43,340 nucleotides of DNA from Solirubrobacterales bacterium. GTDB lineage: Bacteria > Actinomycetota > Thermoleophilia > Solirubrobacterales > Solirubrobacteraceae. The notes below the pieces were generated by a model. It was not told the DNA's origin. It worked only from the letters and a program-made list of their open reading frames with translations, and did no database searches. Location: NCBI GenBank assembly GCA_003138355.1, contig PLFX01000024.1, forward strand, positions 119,031 to 162,370, written 5' to 3'. This document shows positions 15,934-24,748 of the stretch, in pieces; position 1 is the stretch's first letter, and each line of letters begins with the position of its first letter. The translations under genes and the position numbers were made by a program.

Positions 15934-18120
15934 ATGCTGCGCGAGTGGCTAGCGACGCATGACCCCGCGCACGCGGCGCTGCGGCGGGCGGTGCGCGCGG
16001 CGATCATCATGCCGGGGCTCTTCGCATTCGGCGACAAGGCGCTCGGCGAGCCTGTGATCGCGACGTTCGCGGCCTTCGGGTCCTTCGCGATGCTGCTGCT
16101 CGTCGACTTCCCCGGCCCGCTCCGCGACCGGCTGCGCGACCAGGCCGCACTCGTGCTCGCCTGCGGTGTGCTGATCTGCCTCGGCACGCTCGCGTCGCGT
16201 TCGACCGCGGCGGCGGCGATCGTGATGGCGCTCGTCGCATTCGCGGTCCTCTTCTCGGGCTCCGTCAGCTCCGTGCTCGCCGGGGCGAGCACCGCGCTGC
16301 TCCTCGCCTTCATCCTGCCGGTCTCGCTGTTCGCAATCGCGCTGCTTTGGCCGGCGCCGGTGAGAAACCCCGTGCGCGGCGGCGCCGTGGAAGCGTGCCG
16401 GGCGCTTGCGGCGCGCCTGCGTGCCGAGGTCGCGTTCGCGAACGGCGAGGTCGCGGCCGAAGAGCGAAACCTGCTCGCAGTGCGTGCGCAGGAGGCAGTG
16501 GGGCAACTTCAGCGCGCGTTCTTCGCCACGCCCTACCGCCCGAGCGGCCTCTCAACCGATGCGCGCGCGGTCGTCCGGCTCGTCGATGAGCTGCGCTGGC
16601 TGCACGATGTGATCCTGCTCGCCGGCAGCGAGCCGCGCCCGGCCCACGCAAACCAGGAGGTCTGCGCGCTCAAGGTTGCGGCCGCCGAGGTGCTCGAGCG
16701 GGCCGCGGGCGCGATCGAGCACCCGGGCGACAGCGACGAGCCGCTCGCGGACGCGATAACGAAGCTCCATGACGCGCTTGAGCAGCTCGAGCGGGCGACC
16801 CTCGGACGACTGCCGGCGGCGCTGGCTGACGGATCGTCGGCGCAGCGGGCGGCGAAAATCGTCTCCGCACTTGACCCGAGCTTTCGCTCGCAGGAGCTCG
16901 CCTTCATCGCCGCGCAGATCGGCGCGAACGCGCGCTTTGCCGCGGCTGCTGCGCGGCGCGGCTTTCGCGAACGCCTGCTCGGTCGCCAGCCCGAGGGCTT
17001 GCGGGGACCGCTCAGCTCCGCCGGCGAGCGGGCCGCGTCGTTCGCGAGCGGCGATTCGCTGTTCCTTCGCAACAGCCTGCGCGGCGCTGTCGCACTCGGC
17101 GTGGCGGTGCTCGTGGCGGACATCGGGAGCGTCGAGCACGCGTTTTGGGTCGCGCTCGGGGCGATCAGCGTGCTGCGCACGAACGCGCTCAGCACGGGCC
17201 AGAGCATCCTCCGCGCGCTCGCGGGTACGGCGATCGGGTTCGTGATCGGCGGGGCGCTCGTCTATGCGATCGGGACGAACGGTGACGTGCTCTGGGCGGT
17301 ACTGCCGATCGTCGTCCTGATGGCGGGCATGGCGCCCGCGGTGATCGGCTTCGCCGCCGGTCAGGCCTCTTTCACGGTCGCGCTCCTGATTCTCTTCAAC
17401 CTGATCGCGCCGGCGGGCTGGAAGATCGGGCTCGTGCGGATCGAGGACGTCGCGATCGGCGGCGCGGTCAGCCTCGCGGTCGGGCTGCTCTTCTGGCCGC
17501 GCGGCGCCGGGGCGGCGCTCGGACGGGCGCTCGCCTCCGCTTACCGGTCGAGCGCGGTCTACCTGGCCGCGACCGTCAACTACGGCCTCGGCTGCTGTGA
17601 TCCGACAGGGCCGCCGTCCGTGCCGCCGCGGCGCGAGGCGCTCGAGGCGGCCGCCGCTTCGCGCAGACTGGACGACACCTTCCGCGGCTACCTGAACGAG
17701 CGAGGCTCGAAGTCTGCACCGTTAGCCGCGATCACCGCGCTCGTCACGGGCGTGACCGGGGTGAGGCTCGCGGGCGACGCCGTGCTCGCGCTGTGGGATG
17801 GAAGCAGCGTGCCGGCGGGCGATCGCTCGGCGGCACGCGGCGAGCTGGCCGAGGCTTCGGGCAGGCTCACCGACTGGTATTCGCGCTTTGCGCTCAGCCT
17901 TGTGCGGGCGGAGGAGGTCCCCGCTGCGCTGCCCGTCGACGAGGCGGCGGACGGCCGGCTGGTAGCGGCAATGGCACGCGACCTGGGCGAGCCCGACGCG
18001 CACGCCGCCGCGACCGGCGTGCGCGTGATCTGGACCGGCGACCACCTCGACGCGGCGCGGCGGCTGCAGGAGCTGCTCGTGGCGCCGGCGCGCGAGGCGC
18101 TCGGCGCAATCGCCGGCTAG
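15934..18120 (+). CDS. FUSC/aromatic-acid-exporter-like membrane protein
   Basis: A 728-aa protein with two membrane blocks: about residues 20-155, and about 380-535. A soluble helical region lies between them and another follows the second block. This layout, with a repeated FUSC-type membrane module (second block RNSLRGAVALGVAVLVADIGSVEHAFWVALGAISVLRTN), is typical of the fusaric-acid-resistance/ArAE efflux family. Members export aromatic carboxylates or other toxic compounds. The ATG is preceded by GAGGG. The gene ends one base before the convergent amidohydrolase gene. Confidence 0.82.
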   Translation: MLREWLATHDPAHAALRRAVRAAIIMPGLFAFGDKALGEPVIATFAAFGSFAMLLLVDFPGPLRDRLRDQAALVLACGVLICLGTLASRSTAAAAIVMALVAFAVLFSGSVSSVLAGASTALLLAFILPVSLFAIALLWPAPVRNPVRGGAVEACRALAARLRAEVAFANGEVAAEERNLLAVRAQEAVGQLQRAFFATPYRPSGLSTDARAVVRLVDELRWLHDVILLAGSEPRPAHANQEVCALKVAAAEVLERAAGAIEHPGDSDEPLADAITKLHDALEQLERATLGRLPAALADGSSAQRAAKIVSALDPSFRSQELAFIAAQIGANARFAAAAARRGFRERLLGRQPEGLRGPLSSAGERAASFASGDSLFLRNSLRGAVALGVAVLVADIGSVEHAFWVALGAISVLRTNALSTGQSILRALAGTAIGFVIGGALVYAIGTNGDVLWAVLPIVVLMAGMAPAVIGFAAGQASFTVALLILFNLIAPAGWKIGLVRIEDVAIGGAVSLAVGLLFWPRGAGAALGRALASAYRSSAVYLAATVNYGLGCCDPTGPPSVPPRREALEAAAASRRLDDTFRGYLNERGSKSAPLAAITALVTGVTGVRLAGDAVLALWDGSSVPAGDRSAARGELAEASGRLTDWYSRFALSLVRAEEVPAALPVDEAADGRLVAAMARDLGEPDAHAAATGVRVIWTGDHLDAARRLQELLVAPAREALGAIAG

Positions 18121-18121
18121 G

Positions 18122-18994
18122 TCAGGGCGCGAGGCCGAGAAGGCGCGCCGCGTTCTCCTTGAGGACGAGGGGCCGCACCTCGTCCTTGATCGGGATCTCC
18201 GCGAAGTCCGCAAGCCAGCGATCGGGCGTGATCAGCGGATAGTCCGAGCCGAACAGCATCTTGTGCTTGAGCAGCGTGTTCGTGTAACGAATCAGGATCT
18301 CGGGGAAGTACTTCGGCGACCAGCCCGACAGGTCGATGTAGACGTTCGGCTTGTGGACCGCGATCGCGAGCGCCTCCTCCTGCCAGGGGAACGAGGGGTG
18401 CGCGAGGATGATCTTGAGCTCCGGGAAGTCGGCCGCAACGTCGTCGACCGCCATCGGGTTCGAGTACTTCAGGCGGACGCCGCCCCCGCCCGGCATGCCG
18501 GCGCCGATCCCGGTCGTGCCTGAGTGGAAGAGCGCGATCAAGCCGGCCTGTGCGATGACCTCGTAGAGCGCGTAGAAGGCGCGCTCGTTCGGCCAGAACG
18601 CCTGGATATTGGGATGGAACTTAAAGCCGCGTACGCCGGCGTCGATCAGCTCGCGCGCCTGGCGTACAGCCAGCTTGCCGCGGTGCGGGTCGACGCTGCC
18701 GAACGGGATCAGAACGTCGGGGTTCGCCCGCGCGGCTTCGAGGATCTCCTCGCTCCCGAGCCGCCGGCGGCCCATCCCAGCTTCGTCGTCGATGTTGAAG
18801 ATCACCGCGAGGATGTTCCGTTCACGGTAGTAGTCGGCAACCTCGGCCGCGGTCGGCAGCGGCGGGTCGCCGCCGAAGTAGCGCGCGGCCGCCGCCAGGT
18901 ACTCGCTCGTCACGGGGTCGGGTGGCTCGCTTGCGTTGCGCTCGGCATGGACGTGCACGTCGATCGCGACGAGCTTCGAGAGGTCCACCGTCAT
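18122..18994 (-). CDS. Amidohydrolase (ACMSD/resorcylate decarboxylase-like)
   Basis: A 290-aa TIM-barrel metal enzyme. The start ATG at 18994 overlaps the SDR stop codon. Metal-binding motifs are His14 and His16 in IDVHVHAE, a His in FKFHPN, HSGT, AHPSFPW and the late GSDYPLITPDRW. This set is typical of amidohydrolase-2 family members, which decarboxylate or hydrolyse small carboxylated or cyclic acids. It is the last gene of the MaoC-SDR-amidohydrolase operon, and a decarboxylation or ring-cleavage-product step in aromatic degradation would fit. The substrate is unknown. Confidence 0.83.
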   Translation of the reverse strand: MTVDLSKLVAIDVHVHAERNASEPPDPVTSEYLAAAARYFGGDPPLPTAAEVADYYRERNILAVIFNIDDEAGMGRRRLGSEEILEAARANPDVLIPFGSVDPHRGKLAVRQARELIDAGVRGFKFHPNIQAFWPNERAFYALYEVIAQAGLIALFHSGTTGIGAGMPGGGGVRLKYSNPMAVDDVAADFPELKIILAHPSFPWQEEALAIAVHKPNVYIDLSGWSPKYFPEILIRYTNTLLKHKMLFGSDYPLITPDRWLADFAEIPIKDEVRPLVLKENAARLLGLAP

Positions 18995-19917
18995 GCCGCG
19001 CCTTCCAGATCGAGTGGCGCAAGCGCGATTCCGAACGGCTGCGCGGATGCTGCGAGCGTGCGCTGCCACTCGTCGGCGATCGCGCCGACGCTCCAGCCGC
19101 CTTCGCGGTAGGCCGTCACGAGCTCAGCTGCGTGTGAGTAGAGCGTCAGCTTGTCGCCGCCGATCCCGATCGCCTGGCCGGTGATGCCGGCGGCCGCGTC
19201 GGAGGCGAGAAAGACGGCGAGCGCAGCGCAGTCCTCGGGCATGCCGATCGCGTGCTCGCGCCGCAGCACCGCAGGTAGAGGTTCGCCGGCGGCGAGCCTG
19301 TCGGCGACCGGCGCATAGGCGGGGATACTGGCGGTCATCGCGGTCCACGCGGTCGGCACGATCGCGTTGACGGTGACCTGCGAGCGGGCGAGCTCCATAG
19401 CCCAGGTCTTGGCGAAGGCGACGATGCCGGCCTTCGCGGCAGCGTAGTTGGTCTGACCGAAGTTGCCGAACTGGCCGGCCGGTGAGCCGACGAGGATGAT
19501 CCGCCCACCTTCGTCCTGCTCGCGCATTCGAATCGCCGCCGCGCGGGCGCACGTGAAAGTTCCGCGCAGGTGCGTCGCGATCACGGTGTCGAAATCCTCG
19601 TCGGTCATCTTCCACAGGACGCGATCGCGCAAGACGCCGGCATTCGTCAGCATCACATCCAGGCGACCGAAGGCCTCAACCGAACGCGCGACGAGTCGCT
19701 CGGCGATCTCGGCCGCGCCGACGGCACCCGGCTCCGCGATGGCGCGTCCGCCGGCTCCGAGAATGAGCCGCACGGTCTCGCCGGCGGCTGTCTCGTCGAT
19801 GTCGTTCACGACCACGGCCGCCCCCGCGTCGGCGAGCGCGAGGGCGTAGGCGCGGCCGAGCCCGCGGCCGCTCCCAGTCACCACCGCCGCGTGGCCATCG
19901 AGGCGCAACGCGCTCAT
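18991..19917 (-). CDS. Short-chain dehydrogenase/reductase
   Basis: A 308-aa NAD(P)-dependent oxidoreductase from the ATG at 19917. The cofactor motif is TGSGRGLGRAYA, followed by NAGVLRD. The catalytic Ser is in LVGSPAG and the Tyr/Lys pair in YAAAKAG. The C-terminal half carries an extra segment (WSVGAIADEWQRTLAA) after the Rossmann domain. The sequence resembles SDRs found with MaoC hydratases in actinobacterial CoA-ester degradation. Both ends overlap neighbouring genes by ATGA, so it is tightly co-translated with the MaoC-like gene and the amidohydrolase. Confidence 0.88.
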   Translation of the reverse strand: MSALRLDGHAAVVTGSGRGLGRAYALALADAGAAVVVNDIDETAAGETVRLILGAGGRAIAEPGAVGAAEIAERLVARSVEAFGRLDVMLTNAGVLRDRVLWKMTDEDFDTVIATHLRGTFTCARAAAIRMREQDEGGRIILVGSPAGQFGNFGQTNYAAAKAGIVAFAKTWAMELARSQVTVNAIVPTAWTAMTASIPAYAPVADRLAAGEPLPAVLRREHAIGMPEDCAALAVFLASDAAAGITGQAIGIGGDKLTLYSHAAELVTAYREGGWSVGAIADEWQRTLAASAQPFGIALAPLDLEGAA

Positions 19918-20375
19918 CCGTAGAACCGTACGAGGCACTCGGCGACGCAGGCCGGGCGCTCCTGTCCGTGCACCTCGATCGTCGCGGACAGCTTGACTTG
20001 CAGGCCGCCGCTGACATCGGTGACCTCGATGATCTCGGCACTACCACGCCACTGCGCGCCAACCGGCAGCGGTGCCGGGAAGCGGACCCTGTCAAGGCCA
20101 TAATTGACGCTCATCTTCGCGTCGGTCACCTCGAGGCGCTGCGTCACGGGAGCGATGAGCGCGAGCGAAAGGAAGCCGTGGGCGATCGTTCCACCGTACG
20201 GCGTCTGGGCGGCAGCTTCGGGGTCAACGTGAAGGAAGTTGTGGTCGCCGGTGCAATCGGCGAACGCGTCCACCTGCGCCTGCATCATCGGGGCCCAGTC
20301 GGTGTGGCCGAGATGACGACCGGCGCTCGTCCGCAACCCCTGCATATCCGTCGTGACTCGCGGCGCGCCGGGCAA
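19914..20375 (-). CDS. MaoC-like (R)-hydratase/dehydratase
   Basis: A hot-dog-fold protein of 153 aa. The hydratase motif DAFADCTGDHNFLHVDPEAA...GGTIAHGFLSLAL gives the family's catalytic Asp/His pattern. I chose the TTG at 20375 because an excellent AAGGAGGAT (20379-20387) lies 3 bases before it. The ATG at 20345 has no ribosome site, and the ATG at 20450 would overlap the divergent gene. Such enzymes add or remove water on enoyl-CoA esters. It is the first gene of a three-gene operon and is divergent from an acyl-CoA synthetase. Confidence 0.85.
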   Translation of the reverse strand: MPGAPRVTTDMQGLRTSAGRHLGHTDWAPMMQAQVDAFADCTGDHNFLHVDPEAAAQTPYGGTIAHGFLSLALIAPVTQRLEVTDAKMSVNYGLDRVRFPAPLPVGAQWRGSAEIIEVTDVSGGLQVKLSATIEVHGQERPACVAECLVRFYG

Positions 20376-20378
20376 CAG

Positions 20379-20387
20379 ATCCTCCTT
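20379..20387 (-). promoter_or_regulatory. Strong ribosome binding site deciding a TTG start
   Basis: AAGGAGGAT on the minus strand matches the anti-Shine-Dalgarno sequence and lies just upstream of a TTG (20375), with no nearby ATG at useful distance. A TAGTAT -10-like box is found 18 bases further upstream (about 20405-20410). Confidence 0.6.
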
Positions 20388-20422
20388 GACTATCAGGTAT
20401 CCGAATACTAGCGTCCCCGAAA

Positions 20423-22012
20423 GTGCTGCGAGCCGTGGGTGATACTGCATGGCCGTTGCGTCGTGCAGCGGCGCTCTTCGAAGCCCAGCCAGCGGTCGTG
20501 GCGCACGGGCGCCGCGTCACCTACGGCGAACTGGATCGCCGCGTCAGGTCACTCGGCGGCGGACTCGACGAGATCGGCGTCGCGCCGGGAGCACGCGTGG
20601 GCTTCCTCGGTGCGAACTCACTCGCGCATCTCGAATGCTGGATCGGGGTGCCGGCCGCAGAGCGAGTCCTCGTCAGCCTGAACTTCCGCCTCTCCCCTGC
20701 CGAGTTGGCCTTTATCGCGCGCGACTGTGAGCTCGATCTACTGATCGTCGACCGCGCGCAGCTCGAGTCCGGACGGGCGATCCGGCGCGAAGCCGGCACC
20801 GGACTCCCGCTACTGCTCGACGACCAGGACGACGGCGCGGCACCGCCCGATGACTGCGTGCCTTACAGCCGGCTGCTCGAGTACGCGCCCGCGGCGAGCC
20901 GCGACATCCCCGAGCACGAGCTCGCCGCGATCTCCTATACGGGAGGCACGACCGGCAAGCCGAAGGGCGTGATGCTCTCGCACGCCAACCTCCTGGCCAA
21001 CGCGCGCCACAACCTCGTTGCGACACAGCACGCGCGAACGGATCGTTGGCTGCACGTCTGCCCGATGTTTCACGTCGCCGGCATCGCGAACCTGTTCGCG
21101 TGCACGTGGGTCGGCGGACTCCAAGTCCTGCTGCCGCGCTTCGACGCACGGGCCGTGATCGACACCGTGCGCTGCGAGGAGATCACGCACATCGTGCTCG
21201 TGCCGACGATGCTCGCGATGCTCCTCGACGAGCTCGACAAGGAGGAGGATGGCGGCGGCGAGCTGGGGACGCTGCGCCACATCCAGTACGCGGCCTCGCC
21301 GATCGCGCCCGCGCTACAACGGCGCGTACTCGAACGCTTCGACTGTGACGTCGTGCAGTTCTACGGGATGACCGAGGCCGCGCCGACCGTGACGCAGCTT
21401 CCGGCCGAGGATCACAGGCGCGGCTTCGGCGGCGAAGAGCCGTACGCCTCGCGCCTGAGCGGGATCGGCGTGCCGGTCGTCGGCGTCGAGGTCGACGTCC
21501 GCGACGGCACGGGAGCGCCGCTCGCGCCCGGCGAGATCGGCGAGCTCTACCTCCGCGGACCCAACGTGATGCTTGGCTACTGGAAGCGCCCGCAAGAGAC
21601 CGAGGCGGCGTTCGTGGAGGGGTGGTACCGCAGCGGTGACGCGGCGCGCGCCGACGTCGACGGCTACCTCTATGTCGTCGACAGGCTCAAGGACATGATC
21701 ATCACGGGTGGGGAGAACGTCTACTCCGTGGAGGTGGAGAGCGCCCTGATCGAGCACCCCGCGGTCGCCGAGGCGGCGGTCTTCGGCATTCCCGACGCGC
21801 GCTGGGGGGAGTCCGTCCATGCGATCGTCACGCTGCGCGCCGGGCGTACCACGCACGAAGACGAGCTGATCGAGCACTGTCGCACACTGATCGCCGGTTA
21901 CAAGGTGCCGCGTTCGATCGAGCTCCGCGACGATCCCTTGCCGAAGTCCGGCGCCGGCAAGCTGCTCAAGAGCGTCCTGCGAGAGGCGTACTGGGGCGGC
22001 GGCGGATCCTAG
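20423..22012 (+). CDS. AMP-dependent acyl-CoA synthetase (ANL family)
   Basis: Activates a carboxylic acid with ATP and CoA. The protein is 529 aa from the GTG at 20423; a second GTG at 20435 is also possible. Motifs are the AMP-binding P-loop SYTGGTTGKPKGVMLSHANL, QFYGMTEAAPT, GWYRSGDAARADVDGYLYVVDRLKDMIITGGENVYSVEVE, and the C-terminal PKSGAGKLLKSVLRE with the catalytic Lys. It is divergent from the MaoC/SDR/amidohydrolase operon and is followed, with a 1-bp overlap, by a MarR regulator. It probably supplies that operon's CoA ester. The substrate could be an aromatic or a medium-chain acid. Confidence 0.9.
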   Translation: MLRAVGDTAWPLRRAAALFEAQPAVVAHGRRVTYGELDRRVRSLGGGLDEIGVAPGARVGFLGANSLAHLECWIGVPAAERVLVSLNFRLSPAELAFIARDCELDLLIVDRAQLESGRAIRREAGTGLPLLLDDQDDGAAPPDDCVPYSRLLEYAPAASRDIPEHELAAISYTGGTTGKPKGVMLSHANLLANARHNLVATQHARTDRWLHVCPMFHVAGIANLFACTWVGGLQVLLPRFDARAVIDTVRCEEITHIVLVPTMLAMLLDELDKEEDGGGELGTLRHIQYAASPIAPALQRRVLERFDCDVVQFYGMTEAAPTVTQLPAEDHRRGFGGEEPYASRLSGIGVPVVGVEVDVRDGTGAPLAPGEIGELYLRGPNVMLGYWKRPQETEAAFVEGWYRSGDAARADVDGYLYVVDRLKDMIITGGENVYSVEVESALIEHPAVAEAAVFGIPDARWGESVHAIVTLRAGRTTHEDELIEHCRTLIAGYKVPRSIELRDDPLPKSGAGKLLKSVLREAYWGGGGS

Positions 22013-22482
22013 TGGGCATGCCTGGCGCGGAGCGACCTTCGAACGGACACGAGGCATCGCTGATGTACGTGGTCGGGCGCGTCAACCAAGGCATCCGGCG
22101 TGCGATGCGCGTGGGCCTGCGTCCGTGGGGGCTGAGCGTCCAGCAGTACACGACGCTCTCGATCCTCGCCGCGCGCCCTGATCTCTCGAACGCTCAGCTG
22201 GCCCGCCGTGCGCTCGTCACGCCCCAGTCGATGCTCGAAATCCTTGCGATGCTCGAACGGCGAGGGCTCGTTCAGCGCCGCGCGGACCCGACACACGGCC
22301 AGATCCTGCGGGCGACCCTGACACCCGCTGGGAACGCGCTGTTGAAGACCGCGGACCCGGCTGTCGAGGAGATTCACGCGCAGATCTTCGACGGGCTGAG
22401 TGCGCCGGAGCGCGCCGCCGCGGAGCGTGCGCTGCGCCGCGCGATGGGGCGGCTATCCAGCGCCGGTCAACCGAATGACTGA
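22012..22482 (+). CDS. MarR-family transcriptional regulator
   Basis: A 156-aa winged-helix repressor. The core LSVQQYTTLSILAARPDLSNAQLARRALVTPQSMLEILAMLERRGLVQRRADPTHGQILRATLTPAGNALL carries the HTH and the beta-wing (around DPTHG). The GTG at 22012 overlaps the synthetase stop by one base, and an ATG at 22018 is equally plausible. MarR proteins in such positions usually sense aromatic acids or their CoA esters. It probably controls the synthetase and the divergent operon, and perhaps the convergent pobA operon 12 bp away. Confidence 0.88.
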   Translation: MGMPGAERPSNGHEASLMYVVGRVNQGIRRAMRVGLRPWGLSVQQYTTLSILAARPDLSNAQLARRALVTPQSMLEILAMLERRGLVQRRADPTHGQILRATLTPAGNALLKTADPAVEEIHAQIFDGLSAPERAAAERALRRAMGRLSSAGQPND

Positions 22483-22494
22483 GTGACCGTGCTG

Positions 22495-23718
22495 TCAGGC
22501 CCGCGCGTTCGCGTGGCTGCGCGGTGTTAGCCCAAAGAACTCGCTTGGCAGTCCCACGTAGTTCTCGGCGAGCGTTCTCGCGGCGGCATCAGAAGACGTG
22601 AGGTAGCGAAGCTCGGCGAGCTGGAGCCGGCGGACGAAGGGGTCGTCGCCCGTGCGGTGGAGCATTGTTGTCATCCACTTCGAGAAATGCTCAGCTCGCC
22701 AGATCCGCCGCAGGCAGCGTTCGGAGTACTCGTCGAGCCCCGTCTCGCTGCCGTTCGCAAAGAACGCCGTCAGCCCCTCCGCGAGGACGGCGGCGTCGTT
22801 GACGGCGAGGTTCAAGCCTTTCGCGCCGGTCGGTGGCACGATGTGCGCGGCGTCGCCGGCGAGAAACAGGCGCCCGTGCCGCATCGGCTCGGCGACGAAG
22901 GACCGCATCGGGGTGATGCCCTTCTCGAGGATCGGCCCTTCGTGCAGGGTCCACCCGTCGACCGCGAGTCGTAGCTGTAACTCCTCCCAAATCCGCGCGT
23001 CCGGCCAGGCGCCCAAGTCGTCGTCAGGCGAGCACTGGATGTAGAGGCGGCTCAACTGCGGCGAGCGCAAGCTGAGCAGGGCGAAGCCTCGTTCGTGACT
23101 GGCGTATACGAGCTCCTCGCTCGAGGGGGCAACGGCCGCGAGGACCCCGAGCCAGCCGTACGGATACTCGCGCGAGAAGATGCGCACGCGGTCGGCAACC
23201 GCTTCACGGCAGATGCCGTGGAAGCCGTCGCAGCCGGCAATCACCTCGCAGCGGAGCTCTACCCGCCGCCCCCCATGCACGAAATGCACGGACGGCGCGT
23301 CGCCGTCGAAGTCGTGCACGCTCACGGCGTCGACCTCGAATTGCAGCGGCAGGTCGGCGGCGGCGCGCGCCGCGATCAGGTCCTTGACGACCTCGGTCTG
23401 GCCGTAGATCACGATATGGCGCCCGCCGGCGAGGTCGCTCAGCGGCAGATGGTGACGCTCGCCGTCGAATTGCACGTGAATGCCGTGGTGGACGATGCCT
23501 TCCTCGCCCATCCGCTCTCCGATTCCGGCCTCGACGAGGATCTCGGCGGCGCCCTGCTCGATGACGCCGGCACGGATCCGCGCCTCGACGTAATCGCGGC
23601 TGCGATTCTCCAGCACGACCGTCTCGATCCCGGCGCGGCCGAGGAGCGCGGCGAGCGTGAGGCCCGCCGGGCCGGCCCCGACGATCGCGACCTGTGTGTG
23701 CGCCGTCTCGCTCGCCAT
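22495..23718 (-). CDS. pobA: 4-hydroxybenzoate 3-monooxygenase
   Basis: FAD- and NAD(P)H-dependent hydroxylation of 4-hydroxybenzoate to protocatechuate. The protein is 407 aa from the ATG at 23718, close to the usual length of about 390-395. Motifs are the FAD GAGPAGLTLAALLGRAG, the PobA-type YVEARIRAGVIEQGAAEIL, HGIHVQFDGERHHLPL, RGFALLSLRS and the second FAD motif LFLAGDAAHIVPPTGAKGLNLA. It lies 13 bp after the importer permease gene and is the last gene of that operon. A 4-hydroxybenzoate or related aromatic acid is therefore a likely imported substrate. Confidence 0.92.
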   Translation of the reverse strand: MASETAHTQVAIVGAGPAGLTLAALLGRAGIETVVLENRSRDYVEARIRAGVIEQGAAEILVEAGIGERMGEEGIVHHGIHVQFDGERHHLPLSDLAGGRHIVIYGQTEVVKDLIAARAAADLPLQFEVDAVSVHDFDGDAPSVHFVHGGRRVELRCEVIAGCDGFHGICREAVADRVRIFSREYPYGWLGVLAAVAPSSEELVYASHERGFALLSLRSPQLSRLYIQCSPDDDLGAWPDARIWEELQLRLAVDGWTLHEGPILEKGITPMRSFVAEPMRHGRLFLAGDAAHIVPPTGAKGLNLAVNDAAVLAEGLTAFFANGSETGLDEYSERCLRRIWRAEHFSKWMTTMLHRTGDDPFVRRLQLAELRYLTSSDAAARTLAENYVGLPSEFFGLTPRSHANARA

Positions 23719-23731
23719 CACGTCACTCTCC

Positions 23732-24748
23732 TCACGGGCCGGCCTCGTGTGGTGAGGCGCTCCGTTTCACGCGGTAGCCGACGGGCATGAAGCGCAGCCC
23801 CGTGCGCTCCTCCAGCATGCCCCAGAGCCCACGCGGGAAGAGGAGCGCGAACACGATCGCGCTGGAGCCGAGACCGATCAGGTACCAGGTGCCGTCGTTG
23901 CCGAACTGCTTCTGGATGAAGTAGAGGATGATCGCGCCGATGATCGGCCCCTCGAAGGTGCCGAGTCCGCCGACGAGCACCATGAAGATCATGAAGGCGC
24001 TGTAATTGACGGAGAAGATCGACGTCGGCTCGATGAAGAGGATGTTCGCGACGGTCATCGCTCCAGCCGCCCCGCAACCGGCCGACGCGAGGATGAAGAG
24101 GATTCGCTTGCCGCCGAGGACGCTGACGCCAACGGACGCGGCGGCCTCCTCGTCGTCGCGAATCGCTTGCAGTGAGGCACCGAGGCGGCTGCGCAGCAGC
24201 GCGAAGACAAGCAGGACGAAGAACGCCGTCATGCCGAGCGTCAGCCAGTAGGTGATGTGCTCGCGCGTCGTCGACGCGTAGCTGTCGAGCTGCGAGAGCG
24301 ACGTGCCCGTGCCGGCACCGAGCTGGTTGTCGAAGGACACGTAGATCCCGATCGCCTCCGCGACGACCCAGGTTCCGATCGCGAATTGCGCGCCGCGGAA
24401 GCGCAGCACGATGAACGACAGCGGCACCGAGACGAGCGCGCAGAAGACCGTCGCCAACACCATGCCCCAGTACGGGTTGACGCCCTGCAGGGCGAACCAG
24501 ACCGTCGCGTACGCACCGAGCCCGATATAGGCCTGCTGCCCGACCGAGACGAGCCCGCCGTAACCGGCGAGCGCGTTCCACATCACCGCCATCAGGACCA
24601 AGATCAGCAGGGTCGTGAGGTCCTGCACGATGCTGGCGCCCATCACCACCGGCACGAACGCGAGCGCGACGATCAGCAGACCGAAGCCGCTCGTAAACGA
24701 GGACGACACCGGCGTCCAGCGCTGGATCTTCGTGCCAGGCTCGTTCAT
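23732..24748 (-). CDS. Branched-chain-type ABC permease (LivM-like)
   Basis: A 338-aa inner-membrane permease with about ten hydrophobic segments. Family blocks include WNALAGYGGLVSVGQQAYIGLGAY, AIRDDEEAAASVGV (the cytoplasmic coupling loop) and MVLVGGLGTFEGPIIGA. The ATG at 24748 overlaps the stop of the LivH-like gene (ATGA). A longer frame upstream runs through livH in another frame and is not coding. It pairs with the LivH-like protein in an importer for amino acids or aromatic acids. Confidence 0.88.
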   Translation of the reverse strand: MNEPGTKIQRWTPVSSSFTSGFGLLIVALAFVPVVMGASIVQDLTTLLILVLMAVMWNALAGYGGLVSVGQQAYIGLGAYATVWFALQGVNPYWGMVLATVFCALVSVPLSFIVLRFRGAQFAIGTWVVAEAIGIYVSFDNQLGAGTGTSLSQLDSYASTTREHITYWLTLGMTAFFVLLVFALLRSRLGASLQAIRDDEEAAASVGVSVLGGKRILFILASAGCGAAGAMTVANILFIEPTSIFSVNYSAFMIFMVLVGGLGTFEGPIIGAIILYFIQKQFGNDGTWYLIGLGSSAIVFALLFPRGLWGMLEERTGLRFMPVGYRVKRSASPHEAGP

